A DNA stretch of 64,000 nt. Origin: Malurus cyaneus samueli (taxonomy: Eukaryota > Chordata > Aves > Passeriformes > Maluridae). Of this stretch, positions 1 through 12,963 are shown in pieces. The notes beneath the pieces were generated by a model. The model ran no database searches. It saw nothing but the letters and a program-made list of their open reading frames with translations, and had not been told where the DNA came from. Within the stretch, counting starts at the first letter, position 1; every line of letters begins with the position of its first letter. The translations under genes and the position numbers were made by a program. The stretch lies in assembly GCA_009741485.1 (NCBI GenBank), contig CM019237.1, positions 53,613,691 to 53,677,690 on the forward strand. The letters are read 5' to 3'.

Positions 1-613
1 TTAGGGAGATGAGAGTGGGAACACAGCACTCATACATGAAAACGCTCCCAGTCACACACAGAGGCTGTCCATACACTGTGTTAGGTGTCTTAGACATTCT
101 ACAGTCTGATCTGTGGAAGGAAGCTTCTGAAAGAGCGTGGGGACAGTATTTAAATACTACCCCCACTGGTGTTTGAATTCACTGCTGCCAAGAGCCTGCC
201 CCTTGTCTGTGGACCACACAATTCAAGCCTATCCTGTCCCTTTGGACCTTATTAGGCTCCTGCTTTCAGGAGAAGAAGAGGGATCACCTTGTTCCTCGGA
301 ATGCTGCCAGAGGAGGAGGGACAGTGCCTACAGCTCTCTGTGCCCCCCACACCAAACTGTTCCGTGACTGTGACGTTCAGTGAGGACACCCAGGGAATGA
401 GGAAGCTGGGCCAGCTCTCCTCTGCCTGAAGAGGCAAACTCATGCCCTGCTGTTCCCAAAGGTTTGTTCCAACCACGGGATATTAAAGCTGCAACCGGAG
501 ACCAAAAGTCTGTCTAGAAACTGGTACAAAATGCAGAAAACTTGCTTTGATGGGAAATTTAAGTAGCACAATGACAATCCACTAGCACTGCAAGTAAAAT
601 ACACAGCTGAGAA

Positions 614-650
614 GATGGCCTCCTGAAAATGGCCTCATGAAAATGGCCAT
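614..650. repeat. Short tandem repeat, 14-base unit
   Basis: The unit AATGGCCTCATGAA occurs at 628-641. It is preceded by a near copy (GATGGCCTCCTGAA, 614-627) and followed by a partial copy that begins AATGGCCATGG from 642. This looks like local slippage duplication with no evident function. Confidence 0.75.
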
Positions 651-880
651 GGATGAAGCATTAAAATTGTTTCATTACCTAATTCATTAAGCTAGAAGAT
701 AAATATCTTTCTGCAGCCAAATTACTCTTCCATTCTTTCTGGCCAGTTTGAACAATTTCATTAACAACATTACAGATCTCAGCCAACCCCTGCCTCCCCT
801 TTGTTCTGGTGGTTGGGCCACTCTCCTCCAAAGTGGGAAACACAATCTTACTCCCCTGTGGCAAGAGGACAGACTAACCT

Positions 881-895
881 CCCCCTCCCCCCCCC
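881..895. repeat. C-rich low-complexity run
   Basis: Fifteen bases that are all C except one T, ending in nine Cs. It is simple low-complexity sequence and prone to length error in assembly. Confidence 0.85.
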
Positions 896-2889
896 AGAGC
901 AGCACTTCATTTGTGGATCCAGAGAGATCTCCGAGGAAGATAAGTGCTATGCTGTTCATTTCCACCAAGACAGCAGCACTTCTGAGTGCACTTTATTTTA
1001 AGTTAAGGATCTCACACAATTGGGAAGTTTCAGCACAATCAGGGTAGACAGAAGCTAAGAGGAGGTTCTTGGGATCACAAGATTTCATTTAGGCACTTAG
1101 GCTCTGTCACTGTTCACGTTAAACACTTGCAGATCTGAGCATAAGTGCAGCTCCAATTAAAGGGAACAAGATATTCCCTGTGTAAAGAAAATGGATGTGG
1201 TTGGAATAAAACTCCCTGACAGGAAGCAAGCTGGAAATACATGTAAACTCCAGAGTCTGAATCTGGTATTTAGCAATCTCTCAGAATTAATACCTTTGAT
1301 TCTGAAAAATATACATGTGCTACACCTTTAATATCTGCTCAAAGCCTCTCAAATGTTCAAGGAGTGGCAAAAGTTAATTTTTGTTAAGTTTTACTATTAA
1401 ACCACACCAGAATATGTGCAGAACTCATCACAGGGCTCTTGCAATACAGCTAAACAATGCACTCAGCCAAGACAACAGAAGACAGCAGCACTATGGCATG
1501 AGCTAAGTACTATTGGATCACCAGGGTACTCTCTAAAACAACACTCTAAAGACACTTAGTCATTTCTGAACAATTGTGACTTAATAATGAACACTTTTTT
1601 GATTTCAACATGCATTACCAAAAATACATGTCATAGAATCATGTCTTCTCTGGATACAGAAAACATCATGATATGATGAGCTGCCTAACAGTTCAAACTG
1701 GTGGCCATAGGGTAGGAATTCCCCAATTGGGAAATTGGTGCAACTTCTTTCAGATATTTAAGGTTTTGTCAACCCTAGCACTAAGCATCCCAATCCTAAA
1801 TAATAAGCCAGTAATTATTTCTTGGTCCTTCCAAGACCAGTTAGTTCTTTACAGCCCTTTCAAAATAGAGAGCTTAAGTGCACAGAGTAGCTAAATGAAC
1901 TCACCAATAAATCCTTGGTGAAACTGTTGTTTCAATAGCCACAATTTCTCTCATTGAGAGGTTATTTTCTTTGAGCCACTCTTAGTATGTTATTAACTTC
2001 TCTAATACTCAGCAAGGATTTGTAGAAAACAGAAGCTCAAACTGGAGCGGATTGCAATGGGACTATATTCTAGTTTCCTCTGAAGTCCTCTCATCAATCA
2101 TCTGTTACTAAAATGGCAGAGATGGTGCAAGGGATGGAATATTATGGGATGACCTGGAAATTGTGAACATTCAGTTGAGAAAAAAAAGAAATCAATGTTT
2201 GCTCACACTTAGTTTGCCTTCTCAGGGATTTATGGCTGTTTTGAAAAAATGAGGCTCACAGTGGTGGCTGTTGTAGCTGATATGTTCTTTGGTGTGGTAT
2301 TTGGATTTTAGTCAACAGAGAATTTCACTTTATATGTATGTCAAATATCCAAGATCTTGAGTAATGCTGATTAACCAGAAAAAACATTTCTTACAACCTG
2401 AAATATTTCACGTCAACAATAGGGCAAACAAGCTTCTTATCTCATATTGTATACTATTTTCTTCCAGCTAAGCCTGGAAAGAGAAAAGCAAGGAAGAAAG
2501 CAAAAAGACCAACAAAACTCAGAACTTTTTAAGTTCTTCAAAATGGTTCTGTTCAAACAGCAGATCAAAGTATAGACTGGTTCTTATTTTATCCGGAGTT
2601 GGCTTATCCATCCACCATAAGGACTTCCTTAATTCCTGTAAAACAACTGTGTGTTCAGGAGAGTGTCTATTCTGAAAATGTTTCTATTCATAAAAACGGT
2701 CCTGCTGAATTCTAGCTCTCCAGTATGTTTGCAACTCAATGTGAGATTTACTGGCTGACAGATAAAAGATGTCTTTTTCAAGCACCAGTCCTGAACACTC
2801 AGTGAGGGATCATAAAATCAATCTGGTTACCTAGTGGCTCATCCAGCAACAATAGGAAGAGACAATTTGCTCACTGTCAACACGTGGAC

Positions 2890-3300
2890 AACTCCATTGG
2901 CTCGGCTGCCTTCAGAGGGGCCGTGCAGCCTTGCGGAGGAGCCGCATTTGGCCGCCCGTTCCTGACGCACGGAACAAAGGGAGCTTCATCCCACTGTTCT
3001 CTGAGCGAGGAGCAGGGGTCGGCAACCTTCCAACAGGGATATGCCAGATTGTAATTTTCTTTCCCAAATTAGAGTTTAAGAATGCTGGCAGGAACTTTGC
3101 AGGAGCCAACAGACGCTGCCTCTCGAAGAGGCGACATGCTGCCAATCAGCTGATTGGCACTGTCTTGCCTCTGTGTGAGGCAGGGGCTCTGGGCTCCTGG
3201 GGAATCGGGATCTCAGTAGGAGCTGATGCTTCCCAGAGATGCTTCCTGCACCAACCTTCCTATGTGCCATTCTATGATCTGACCTATTGATGCCATGAGT
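2890..3300. mobile_element. GC/CpG-rich block with a hAT-like terminal motif (possible old DNA transposon)
   Basis: This block is clearly richer in GC and CpG than its flanks. At 3013-3027 it reads CAGGGGTCGGCAACC, which matches the terminal inverted repeat style of hAT (Charlie-type) DNA transposons of amniotes. Downstream, 3028-3165 continues with T-rich then GC-rich unique sequence and holds a 20-base perfect palindrome (3140-3159). I did not find the matching inverted terminal motif (GGTTGCCGACCCCTG) nearby, nor a clear 8-base target duplication, so the right end is unknown and the GC-rich left part (2890-3012) may be flank or a second element. There is no transposase frame. The family assignment rests on the end motif alone and is tentative. 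Confidence 0.4.
3140..3159. repeat. 20-base perfect palindrome with two inverted CCAAT boxes
   Basis: TGCCAATCAGCTGATTGGCA equals its own reverse complement over all 20 bases. Each arm holds a CCAAT pentamer in opposite orientation, and the centre is CAGCTG, an E-box. A perfect palindrome this long is not expected by chance in a window of this size (about 0.06 expected under random composition). It sits inside the GC-rich block with the hAT-like end motif, so it may be part of that element rather than a host regulatory site. Confidence 0.9.
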
Positions 3301-6300
3301 GGGCAGCTCATAGCTTCTACCCTTAAAAATCTGTCCAGAATTCAAAGCCATTATCTCAATTTGGGCAGTGATTCTAGCATGGAGGCAAAGGACCAAAGGA
3401 AAATACCATTTAATGCTTCCCGAAATAGGCTAAGTCATAGGAACTAATACAAACTTCCTCAGCTGGGCAAGTTTCTTTGCAATTTGAATTTCTGTCCAGA
3501 AACACATGGGCAATTCCAAACTTTAGAGAAAAGAAACACCTAAAATATCACATATGGCCTTGCTCTTGCTTCAAATTCACATACCTCTTTTGATTTTAGG
3601 AGCAGACAAACATTTTCAATTAGTCAGAGAGTAAATACACAAAAATACAGCACAGTGGTTAGGGTAGAATAGATAATGGAAAGCAACTGCATATTTTAAA
3701 ATGAAAGATGCTTGAGGAAACAGTAATTTTCTGAGGTTTTTGGGAAGGCAGTTTTCTGAGCTTAAGTGAGACATAAAAACTACCATCCCTACTCTTTCAT
3801 TCAAAAAACTGTAAAAGGGGCGAAGAGTCATCCCACCTCTTTCAGATCTTTAGTGAGTAACTGTCATGTTCTGAAGGCTTACAAACTGTGCCCCTAACCA
3901 GCACCACTGCCATCAGCCAGCGAAGCGATACAAGCGTGGAACATTGCTCTCCTCAGTTCTACATTTTCCAGCCAAACTGAGCAGCAATGTGACTGACAGA
4001 CCTGCCACCAGGCCCTCTTTGGGGTATGTAAGATCAGGGCTGTCTACTTCCCATCTTCCTACTTCCTTTTCCGCGCAGGCTGTAGTTCTCATTCCCCTAA
4101 GAATAGCAGCGGCTCCAACTTCTGTGCCACTGGCATTACTTCCCTGGCTTTTGTTCAGTAAACAGTCTAATTCTGCTGAGCTGGTAGCAGCTGAGATTGT
4201 TAGTGATATATTGTCCCAGCATTAAACACAGTGTCACCTGGCAGGATGATTGACTGGAGACTGGATCTTGGCAGAATAGTGTTTTGCAGTTAGTTTGGCG
4301 TTTCTTTATTAAGTTCAGGTTAGATTCACTTAAGGAATGCGCTTGCCAGCTATGCCATGTTTTCGACTTTATATCCATCATGATGATTAATGGTCTATTT
4401 ACAAAGATATTCATAATGAAATTCTTACCTTCTTTTTCCCAGCTCAACATAAAGCACACCTATCATTGTATTCTGTTGAAGCAAGCCAAATTCCATTTAG
4501 AAACATTTTCAGACACCTGCATAGGATGCTTCCCTACTCTGTTCCTGAACTTTCTAAAGATGAGTGCCTATTTTTAGGAATTAACATTGTTAATAAAGTG
4601 TAAAGTGATAAATTATACAAAAAGACTCTTCACTTCTTTTTTTTTTTTTTTTTTTCCCTCTATGTTCCCACAATTCAGTGAGCCATCTAGGGACATATGA
4701 AACTTTGAGCATCTGCCTCTATACCTGTACAATTATCAGAAGAGAAATGTTATAATGGCAGTGCCTAGGAACCTCAGCCACCAGTGGATGGTAGCTGCTA
4801 CATAAACACAGAGAAAAATCATAGTTCATGCCCCAGGCACTTTGCAAGTTATGAAACACAAGGCAGCAGTTAGACTGTGGTGGTATGGAAACAATGAATT
4901 ACATTTGCTCAAGATTATTATGCAGTGGTCTCACAGAAACCTATGAAGTTATTTTTGATATTAAGACAAACTATCAGTCCAGAGTTTCAACAACTTCGTA
5001 CACCCGTTGTCAAGCTTTGCAGACAACCACTGTTTTCTGGTTTATTGCTTGGGAATGGCTCAACTGTACCATTTCACCTCCTGCAGTAATGGACTTCTGT
5101 CCAGGGCTGTCACTACTACTCTGAAAGCTGAGAGTACAGACTGAGAGACACAGGTGTGCTATGAAGCAGTTATGAACTAAAGAAGTTATTAATCCCTACA
5201 AGCATATAAATCACCATGCCCAAATGCAGTACAGTTTCTCTAGTATATTTTACTCCCCCTCTGAAATACGAATTTCTCTTGCTCAACTTCTCTTATGATA
5301 TCCATAGATTCTTTTTTCTGTACCTGAGGCCAGATTCTAAAAAAATGCCTTAAAAAGTAACTAAATGATCACTCTGCAGTGTTCAAAACTGTTTAGAGTA
5401 GTGCTTAAACACATTTTAAAATTCCAGATGAACCTCCCTGTGCCTAAATAACTCAGGCACTGACCCATCATGCTAAAATTTTGCCCCAAACTTCCTTCTC
5501 TCCCCATACACAGCTCAGTGCTCTGTGACAAAAAACTCTTTCTTCCAGGGTTAAATGTGGTAGCAGCCAAGTCCGCCCTTAAAGTATTTAATTAGTCTTA
5601 TTGCCAAAGTATTCTTCTTGAAACCTTGATAAAGAGCCACTTAGCACTCAGAATTAAAATGTATGGGAAGGAAAGTTCGGATGGGATCTGTCTCACCGAA
5701 CATCACACATCTTCAACATAGCTGTTAATATCAGATCCAGACTCCACTCACAGCAGAGAGAAGTGGGATCTCACAGGACAGAATTAATTTGACACCTTCT
5801 AAATAACTACTACAGGTGAGCTGCAGCTCTGCTTTGACCAGAAAGAAAGAAAAAACAGGTAACTCATTTTGCCACAGCACCTGCTTTTAAGGCAGCTGAA
5901 GTTAGATGAGATGAATTGCACTGCTGTGTCTGGAGGTTAAATCAGGATATTGATGATCCAGTTCTATGAATTCCTTCCTTCCTATCATTGACTCTGAACA
6001 TAACCACCAGCAAATCATTTAACTTCTCAATGTTTCAGTTTATGTATCTATAAAAAAATGGTATATTATAGTGCTATTACATTCTAGGTGCACTGCAGAG
6101 TCATAGCAAGGCAAAAGTAGCTCTTGAAAGTGTGCTGAGAACCTCAGAGGGAATATATTAAGTATGTGCAAACCATATTAAAGAGACTACTAAAGAAAGG
6201 GGGGAAACAACTGACAAGACTTGGAGCAAGAAATAAAAGAGATTAAATTCCACTTGCTGCACATAAATGTTGCGAATAGTCTATCTTACAAATGTTTAGC

Positions 6301-7539
6301 ATGTTACAAATGCTCAAGAGAGCTAATATTTCAAGGTAGATTTTCTCCACGCCACGAGAAGCAAAGAACTTGGTTAAATCTTCATCTGGAGTTACAGAGT
6401 ATATTCCAGCCAGGAGAGTTGATTGTGCCACTAAGCCTGGCAACACCATAAATGAAGATCTTATTGCAGGGTGCTAATCTTCCCAGAATTCTTATTAAAA
6501 ATGGATGACTGCATGTGCTTCCAAACAGCCAGGACATCAGTTTTTTATTTATTAAGCCCATGAGCATTGCTCCTGGTGCATTTTTTCAAGTTTTTCATAA
6601 AAACGAAAGGGGGAAAAATTGTGGGTTAAGATGGCCATTTGCATGGAATTTTTTTTCCCACCTAAGAAAGCTGAAAGGATGCTCGTGTTTAACTTGTTGG
6701 TCAGGACAACACAGTAAATTTTGGTTCCTGATCTGGCTTTCTCCTGGCCTGTGTCTGGAACCAAATAGTTAATACTCCACACACAGCCAGAGGTGCTGTA
6801 AAGGAGAGAGGAATTGAGCACCCGAGGTTATTATAGCTGAAAACATGACTCTAATGTAGGGAAATAATTCATATTTAAATAATTGATTATTATCTACAAA
6901 GTTATCATTATAATCATGTTTATAATGAATGCATGTTTTACCAATTTGAAATAACTAAGTATTCTAATCTTAGCAAGCTTGAAGAAAGTCTGTTAATGAG
7001 ATAAGAATATTTTCCTTTCTGCATATGCATTAACTGCTCTTTTTTCAGTTCAGAAAAGATGCTTGCAAATGGATTACTCTGGGATGTGTTGTTGCCAATT
7101 CACCAGTGTGAGTGCAGGTAGCATCAAGAGATACACTGCTGGGAAAAATCTAGGTTTTAAATTGTGCCTGCTACTTCAAATTGATATGGCATTTCCCTTC
7201 AGTTCATTGTGCCTTTCCATTCAGTTCAATGTCTGCACTTCTATATTCCATCCGTGGCTGAGCCAAATCCCACTACTGAATATCTGTGAAGCACTTTCAA
7301 TTCATGGCTGTGGGATACAAAACATTCTCTTTTTCAGTGGGAACAGATGATTCTCTAGTAGGAGCGCATCCTTTGAGTTTCCTCAGTTGTTGTTTTTCAT
7401 TCTTCCCAGGCAGAGAAAAACCTCCCATTTCAAATGAAAACAGTACTGTAATATCAATACCATAAGCACTTAGAAACCCATGCTAATACTGTGTTAGGTG
7501 CTAATTTCCACCAAAATGAGTGGAATTCAAGAATTTAGA
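3301..7539. other. Unique noncoding stretch, no gene seen
   Basis: No recognisable gene, exon or transposon. The region is AT-rich, with a 19-base T run at 4637-4655 and AT-rich patches around 6840-6960. Several short open frames exist (all under about 110 codons), none with a domain or composition that suggests coding. Confidence 0.7.
4637..4655. repeat. Poly-T run (19 bases)
   Basis: An uninterrupted run of 19 T. It could be the poly-A tail of a minus-strand retrocopy, but the sequence to its left (which would be the retrocopy body) shows no coding similarity or target duplication that I can see, so I call it only a homopolymer. Confidence 0.85.
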
Positions 7540-8030
7540 TCATAGAATCATAGAACAGTTTAGGTTGGAGGCGGCCTTGAACATCCTGTAATTCCAACCC
7601 CCCTGCCATGGGCAGGGACACCTTCCACTATCCCAGGTTGCTCAGAGCCCCATCCAACCTGGCCTTGGACACTGCCAGGGACTGGGCAGCCACAGCTTCT
7701 CTGGGCAACCTGTGCCAGAGCCTTGGCACACTCATAGTTAAGAGTTTCTTCCTTATATCCAACCCAAACCTACTCTCTGCTACTTGGAAGCTATTCCCCT
7801 TCGTGCTTTCACTACAGGCCCTTGCAAAAAGTCCCTCTCAGGACTTCATGAGGCACCTTTAGGGTCTTCCTGGAGGCTTCCATTCTCCAGGCTGGACAGC
7901 CCCAACTCTCTCAGCCTGTTGCCTTGGAGAGGTGCTCTCAGTCCTGAGATCAGCTTAGTCACTCTTCTGTGGACTTGGTCCAGTAGACCCACATCCTTCT
8001 TATTTTGGGGGCCCCAAAGATGGTTGGAAT
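7540..8030 (-). mobile_element. CR1 LINE, 5'-truncated copy with intact 3' end
   Basis: A non-LTR retrotransposon fragment lying on the minus strand. On the + strand it opens with ATCATAGAATCATAGAA followed by the conserved TTTAGGTTGGA box, which is the reverse complement of the CR1 3' terminus. Continuing rightward it shows the usual avian CR1 3' landmarks in order: the CCCCTGCCATGGGCAGGGACACC segment, the CATCCAACCTGGCCTTG segment, the CTGTGCCAGAG segment, and finally a GGGGGCCCC segment near 8010-8020. About 490 bases remain of an element several kilobases long, so it is strongly 5'-truncated and cannot move. It is better preserved than the other CR1 pieces in this window and is probably one of the younger insertions. 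Confidence 0.95.
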
Positions 8031-10309
8031 CTTAAATCTCCTTAAGGATTGGGCATTTAGTCTAATATAATGAATTATAAAGATATTTTACTTTGAAATC
8101 AACTGGCAAATACAGTCACCATAGAATATTCCCGCTTATTTTACAAGCCAGGCCTCATTTTCCAGTTTTTTTATGGCACAGATTCCACGTTTTACAGAAG
8201 ATTGGTGAATCACTAATGGTCCACTTAAGGTGATCAGATTTGACACAAGGCAGGCATCTTCCCCCTGTGCAAACCTCAAATTCAACATTTCTGTTTTGGA
8301 AAGATGAAAGACTTGAAACAGGTCTTTCCTGGATGAATATTCAGGACCTCTTCATCTGCTTCCCATAGTGCATGGAATTGATCCCCTTCGGGTCATGATA
8401 GCAAAAGGCACTGGCTCTTCCCATTCCAGATCAAAAGGAGAGCATTGTGATACAAAGATCACCCTTTAGTTTAGTACTGAATTAGATGGAATTAGATGGA
8501 CTGTGATGGATTTTCTGTCATGTAATTTGAAGAATTCAACGATAGGTATGTACACAATTTTGAAGCATTTAAAAATTAGCTGAAAATATGCTTTTGTCAA
8601 GTTTTTCAAGATATTCACAACCTAAAGTGCTATCTTTTTTTGCCCCATGGCAAAACACTGATTACCAGTAATAGATTGATTCTATATTAAAAGAACAAAT
8701 CTTCCAGTTACAGTACTGCCATTGTTGAGAGACAAGTTCCCCAATAATCATAATCAGACCTTGATACTCCAATTAATGCTACTGAACACCCTTTTTTCAG
8801 ATGTTTGTAAACTGAAACTATAATAAAACTGTAATTTTACTTTTCTTAGTCACATTGCTGCTCATTTGTCTAGTTTAGCTCAAAGCAGGAACCTAGACTA
8901 AACTTGTATTTGTCAAAATAGCAGCACTAAGCTCTGGCCATAGGTTACACATTGCATGTATAATTGCACGTTTGCACGAGAGAGAGATGGAAAAGCAGTG
9001 GGAAGTAATTTCCAGTATCACAGCCATCCTGCCTCTCCTTGTGTCTGCCCTCCCTTATTTCATGAGCTCCTGCAAAGGGGAAGTGTGGAAAGAGGTCTTC
9101 CCAAGAAGCAGAGATGCTGTGGAGTCCAGAAATAGTGGAAACAAAATAAAAGCCCTGTAGTCTTACACATGCAGCCTCTGTGGACTTTCATCCACTTGGA
9201 ATGATTAACAGCATCCAAAAAGGGCAATGCACGTCCTGATATAAGCTCCAGGAGCAAGGATTATGCCTTTGCCTCCACAGCGAGCAGATGGAGAAGCAGT
9301 ACCCTTCAGTGAGGTCTGCGGAGACAAAGAGAAGACATGCACCAGGCATGTCTCAGGCTCCCAGCCAATCCTACTTCCAGCTTGTTAGTGAAGTCAGCTA
9401 CCCTGTGCTTCCCTTCAGTTCAGTTATAAACTTCTCCTACCATTTAGTTCTGACAGAACATAAAACATCTGCTAACATGAAGAGCAGTAATAGTATCAGT
9501 GTGCTGCAGTCTCAGCCCAAATACACCTGAGTGACTGCTAACTGGTGACTGGTCATCCCAGTCCTTTTCCTAAATAGTAATGCTCACCTTCAAATATCCT
9601 TAAAATTGTCTTTGAAAATGAGTTCACACTACTGCTATTGTTAGTTCAGAAGATCTATCCAATTTCAGGCTTTTCATGTTTATTAATTAAAAGGTGACCG
9701 AAAATGACATTATTAAAGCCCACATTAAATTGCTCTCTTTGTTTTATGATGGCTAAAGGTCCCCAAATAGAATTGAAAAGGCCACATATGTTACAATATT
9801 ATTATTTTTTTTTTAAGCAGATACTTTATCATCATAGACTAGATTCAAAGCTAGAGACCACAGTCAAACACACAAAAGAATAGCTGGCTTTTTTTCTCTT
9901 TCAAATTATTGATATGTAAGAGAGAGGGCAGAGTAATTGTTTAATCACTGGCACATTGCTTTAAATCTAATGCACAGCACACACAGAGGAAACAGAAATG
10001 GATGGAAAGGGCACTGAGGCATTTCAGTTGATTGATGGCAGGTCAGTGGCCAATGCACAATAGTTTAGATATAAAACTCAGCAGATCAAGAGCATCCCAT
10101 TCCAAAAGCATTCTATGAAGTTGATCTCAATCAGAGAGATGGTTAATACTATAAAAAGGTGGAAACATTGCATTATCATGTCATGGATTGCAATGGGAAA
10201 GAAAATGTAGGAAATTGAGGATGGCATTTATTTTTGCTAGTCTTTAAAGCACTCCCTTTGAAGCAATATTTGCCTATTTTAATAAATGTTATGCTCCAGA
10301 AGTTGACCC
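8031..10309. other. Unique noncoding stretch, no gene seen
   Basis: No gene or transposon that I can support. A tandem pair of ATTAGATGGA lies at 8481-8500, and a T run at 9805-9814. An open frame of about 80 codons at 9288-9530 shows no family likeness and no convincing splice context, so I treat it as chance. Confidence 0.7.
8481..8500. repeat. 10-base tandem duplication
   Basis: ATTAGATGGA occurs twice back to back, with a third diverged copy (CTGTGATGGA) immediately after. This is simple local duplication. Confidence 0.8.
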
Positions 10310-10334
10310 NNNNNAAAAAAAAAAAAAAAAAAAA
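10310..10334. other. Assembly gap (5 N) followed by poly-A
   Basis: Five Ns at 10310-10314 are followed by an uninterrupted run of 20 A (10315-10334). The gap marks unresolved sequence, and the true length of the homopolymer and of any missing bases is unknown. A poly-A tail from a retrocopy is possible, but the sequence to its left (10200-10309) shows no retrogene or LINE likeness. Confidence 0.95.
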
Positions 10335-11578
10335 GTGACAGTGTTATTCAGGAGAAGCAGTCCCAGAGGCCTCAACGGCGGCAGGCAAGACATCCTGATT
10401 TCCAGCTAAATTCCTGTACATCCTAACAGCACAGGCCAAGTTCACTGACACAGCAGGTAACTCTTTACATAGCTAATATTTTGTACCTACATGGCATGCA
10501 CAGCACTCTAATCTGGACCATCTACTTGGTCCCAAAGAAAAGGCAGGAGGAAGGTCTTTGCGGTTATTGCATTCTCCGAGGGGTTCCCAATCACTTCACG
10601 CAATTCACTCTGTGAAGCTTTAACATGCCTCTCTTATTCCTGTGATATGCATTAGATTTTTAACGTAAATATTTAATGTTTGCAGATCACAGGAGACCAT
10701 GCAGCTGAACGGATTACAAAATATTGTAAAGTTTAAAGCAACACATAGCAGAGCAGTAGCCGGCACTCCGGGATGTTTATAAGGACAAGAAGTCCCCGGT
10801 TTTCTGATTGCCCTCACTGGAGTTCTGTGTCAGAGTAGCAAGAAAGAGAAATTAAAAGGTATTTAAAATGTACTCTTAGGTTCTGGTTTGAATGGGTACT
10901 AGAGGAAAAAGTCACTATCAAAAGCTGGAGAGTTAGTGACTGACAGAAGAACCAACAGAACTCTGGAAAACCTCTGGAAGTGCAGCTGGAATCGGGAGCT
11001 GTTCAAGCTAACCGTGGGAATTTGGGGGATAAATCTTTTACATCTTTTGTTTTCTGATGTAAGGTGTTACTGCTGAGTGCTACAGTCCCAGCTACTTTCT
11101 ATACCCACGTGAAGCTCTGTGGGCTGCCAGGACTGGAGCACTCTTTCAATACTCAGATCTGAGAATCCACATTAGAAGGGAGCCACAGGCTTTCATGCAC
11201 GTATGAAATGTGAGTTAAGAAGTTCCTTCACATTAAAGTTCCCGTGAATCTGTTCATGTAGATGGAACCAATTTGGCTACTTACCAAAATGGTATCAGAA
11301 TCTGCCCTTTGATTGCCAGGCAGAAGAGATCAGGCAGCTCACTGACTGATCAAGTGATTTGTTATGACCTAATTGTATATTTACATGTAAATGTTGCCTT
11401 TGGATTTGCCTGCAAGGGCACAATTTGACCCTTTCCTTTTTTTTCCAGCTGAAATGAAATTATGCCTAAGTAACACATCAAAAGAGGTAGGAATTTGCAG
11501 TTGGCACCATTTAAGGATTAGTATTATCTATTGATATTACGTTAATTAGATATTCCCCCTGTTCAAATAATTCAAATC

Positions 11579-11593
11579 TTTTTTTTTTTTTTT
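11579..11593. repeat. Poly-T run
   Basis: An uninterrupted T run of about 15 bases in otherwise unique AT-rich sequence. Confidence 0.8.
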
Positions 11594-12947
11594 CACTACT
11601 GAGAAAAAGAAACATGACTTGTACTGTAAATTAAGATGTGATGCAGCTTTCAGCTGCAGCTTTTTCTCTTTTCTTTAAACTACCTTGAACAAGTAACAGG
11701 ATTGGGAGAAAGTCTGGCTAAGAATACTCCTAGATCAGGGAAATGTACCAAAGCAACACATCACTATTCTGAGTTGTGAATTCAATAGGACGTTGTTTGT
11801 TTGCAACATTCAGCAAATTATATACAGGATTAGCCCTGACAACCCTGATTTTGTCCAAGGAAATAAATGAGCCAAGGAATGAATCACACTTGGAGCTATC
11901 TACGTAAGTATATCAGAAATCTATCATAAAATCAGGGCATTTCTGTAATACAGCGTGGCTGAACTTTGCTGCTGAGTGTAGTAGAGCAGCTCTGTGAATG
12001 GACAGACAATTTAAGTCCCTGAAGCTCAATTAACATAATTTCTTTGAAGCAGAGGAAGACTATTTCACAAGTAGTATTGGCCCCATGATAGGATATATCC
12101 CATTTGTATGTTTTAGTTGGATATCTGGCTATTAACAGGGAACATATACAATTAAAGATACATTACCCTCACCTAAAAAGTTCTGATTTAACAAGTAAAG
12201 ACTGTTGACAAGCTTCCTGGAAGTTTAAGAGCCTCAGAAAATTATCACAGATCAGTAACATGTTATCTTCCATAATGTCTAAACATTTCACCACATTTTT
12301 ATAAAATTGAGGGTTTTTCGGAGCACTAAGTCCAGACTAAATTTGCAGCTTTACTCCCCAGACACACAGGTTTTCTTTTCAACCGAAACTGCAGGGAAAG
12401 TAAACATTGTCAAATCAGCCAGTGCTCTGAACAGCCATCATGACAACTTCATCTTAGTATGTCAACATACCAAGTGTTTCTCCTAGATACCTCCATGGGC
12501 CAAATGCAATGACCCCAGAGCCAGAGTAACTTCCAGCGCTGGAAGCAGGTCTTCCTGCTGGCTAGATAAGAATAGCAACAAAAAAGATGTTCCTTAGAGA
12601 AAATGAGGGAGACAGCAAGAACCAGTGAAAGAGGAAGAAGACTGGACATGCAGAGACGGATGCTGGAAGGGGGCAAAACGGAAATACAGAACGAAAGAGG
12701 TTAAAGGAAACCATGGGATGTGTTGATAGAGTGGGAGGACAAGACAAGAATTTGAGCAGCGAGTAACTGAGTTTATACCAGATGCCTCAAATGTTCAGTC
12801 TCTTACTTTATCCAGCCTCATAAATATCCACATGGCTCTGCCACTCTCCTGCCAGACAGAAGACTGACTCTTCCCAAAGAGATCCCCAGCCCTACATCCA
12901 GAGGCACAGAGGCCACTCAAAATCTATTGCTGTAGGCCTAATTTCTA

Positions 12948-12963
12948 TTTTTTTTTTTTTTTT
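12948..12963. repeat. Poly-T run
   Basis: An uninterrupted T run of 16 bases, with no retrocopy body visible on either side. Confidence 0.8.

Larger units (their letters stand above)
1..2889. other. Unique noncoding stretch, no gene seen
   Basis: I see no coding region, transposon or RNA gene here. Frames are short, and none gives a protein I recognise on either strand. Two small repeats stand out: a 14-base unit repeated at 614-650 (about two clean copies and one broken copy of AATGGCCTCATGAA) and a C-rich run at 881-895. The rest is AT-rich sequence typical of avian introns or intergenic DNA. Old, badly decayed repeats could be hidden here and would need a profile search to find. Confidence 0.7.

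Noticed and set aside
10250..10334. Poly-A after the N gap as the tail of a processed pseudogene
   Set aside because: No coding similarity upstream and no target duplication visible; the gap prevents a firm reading.
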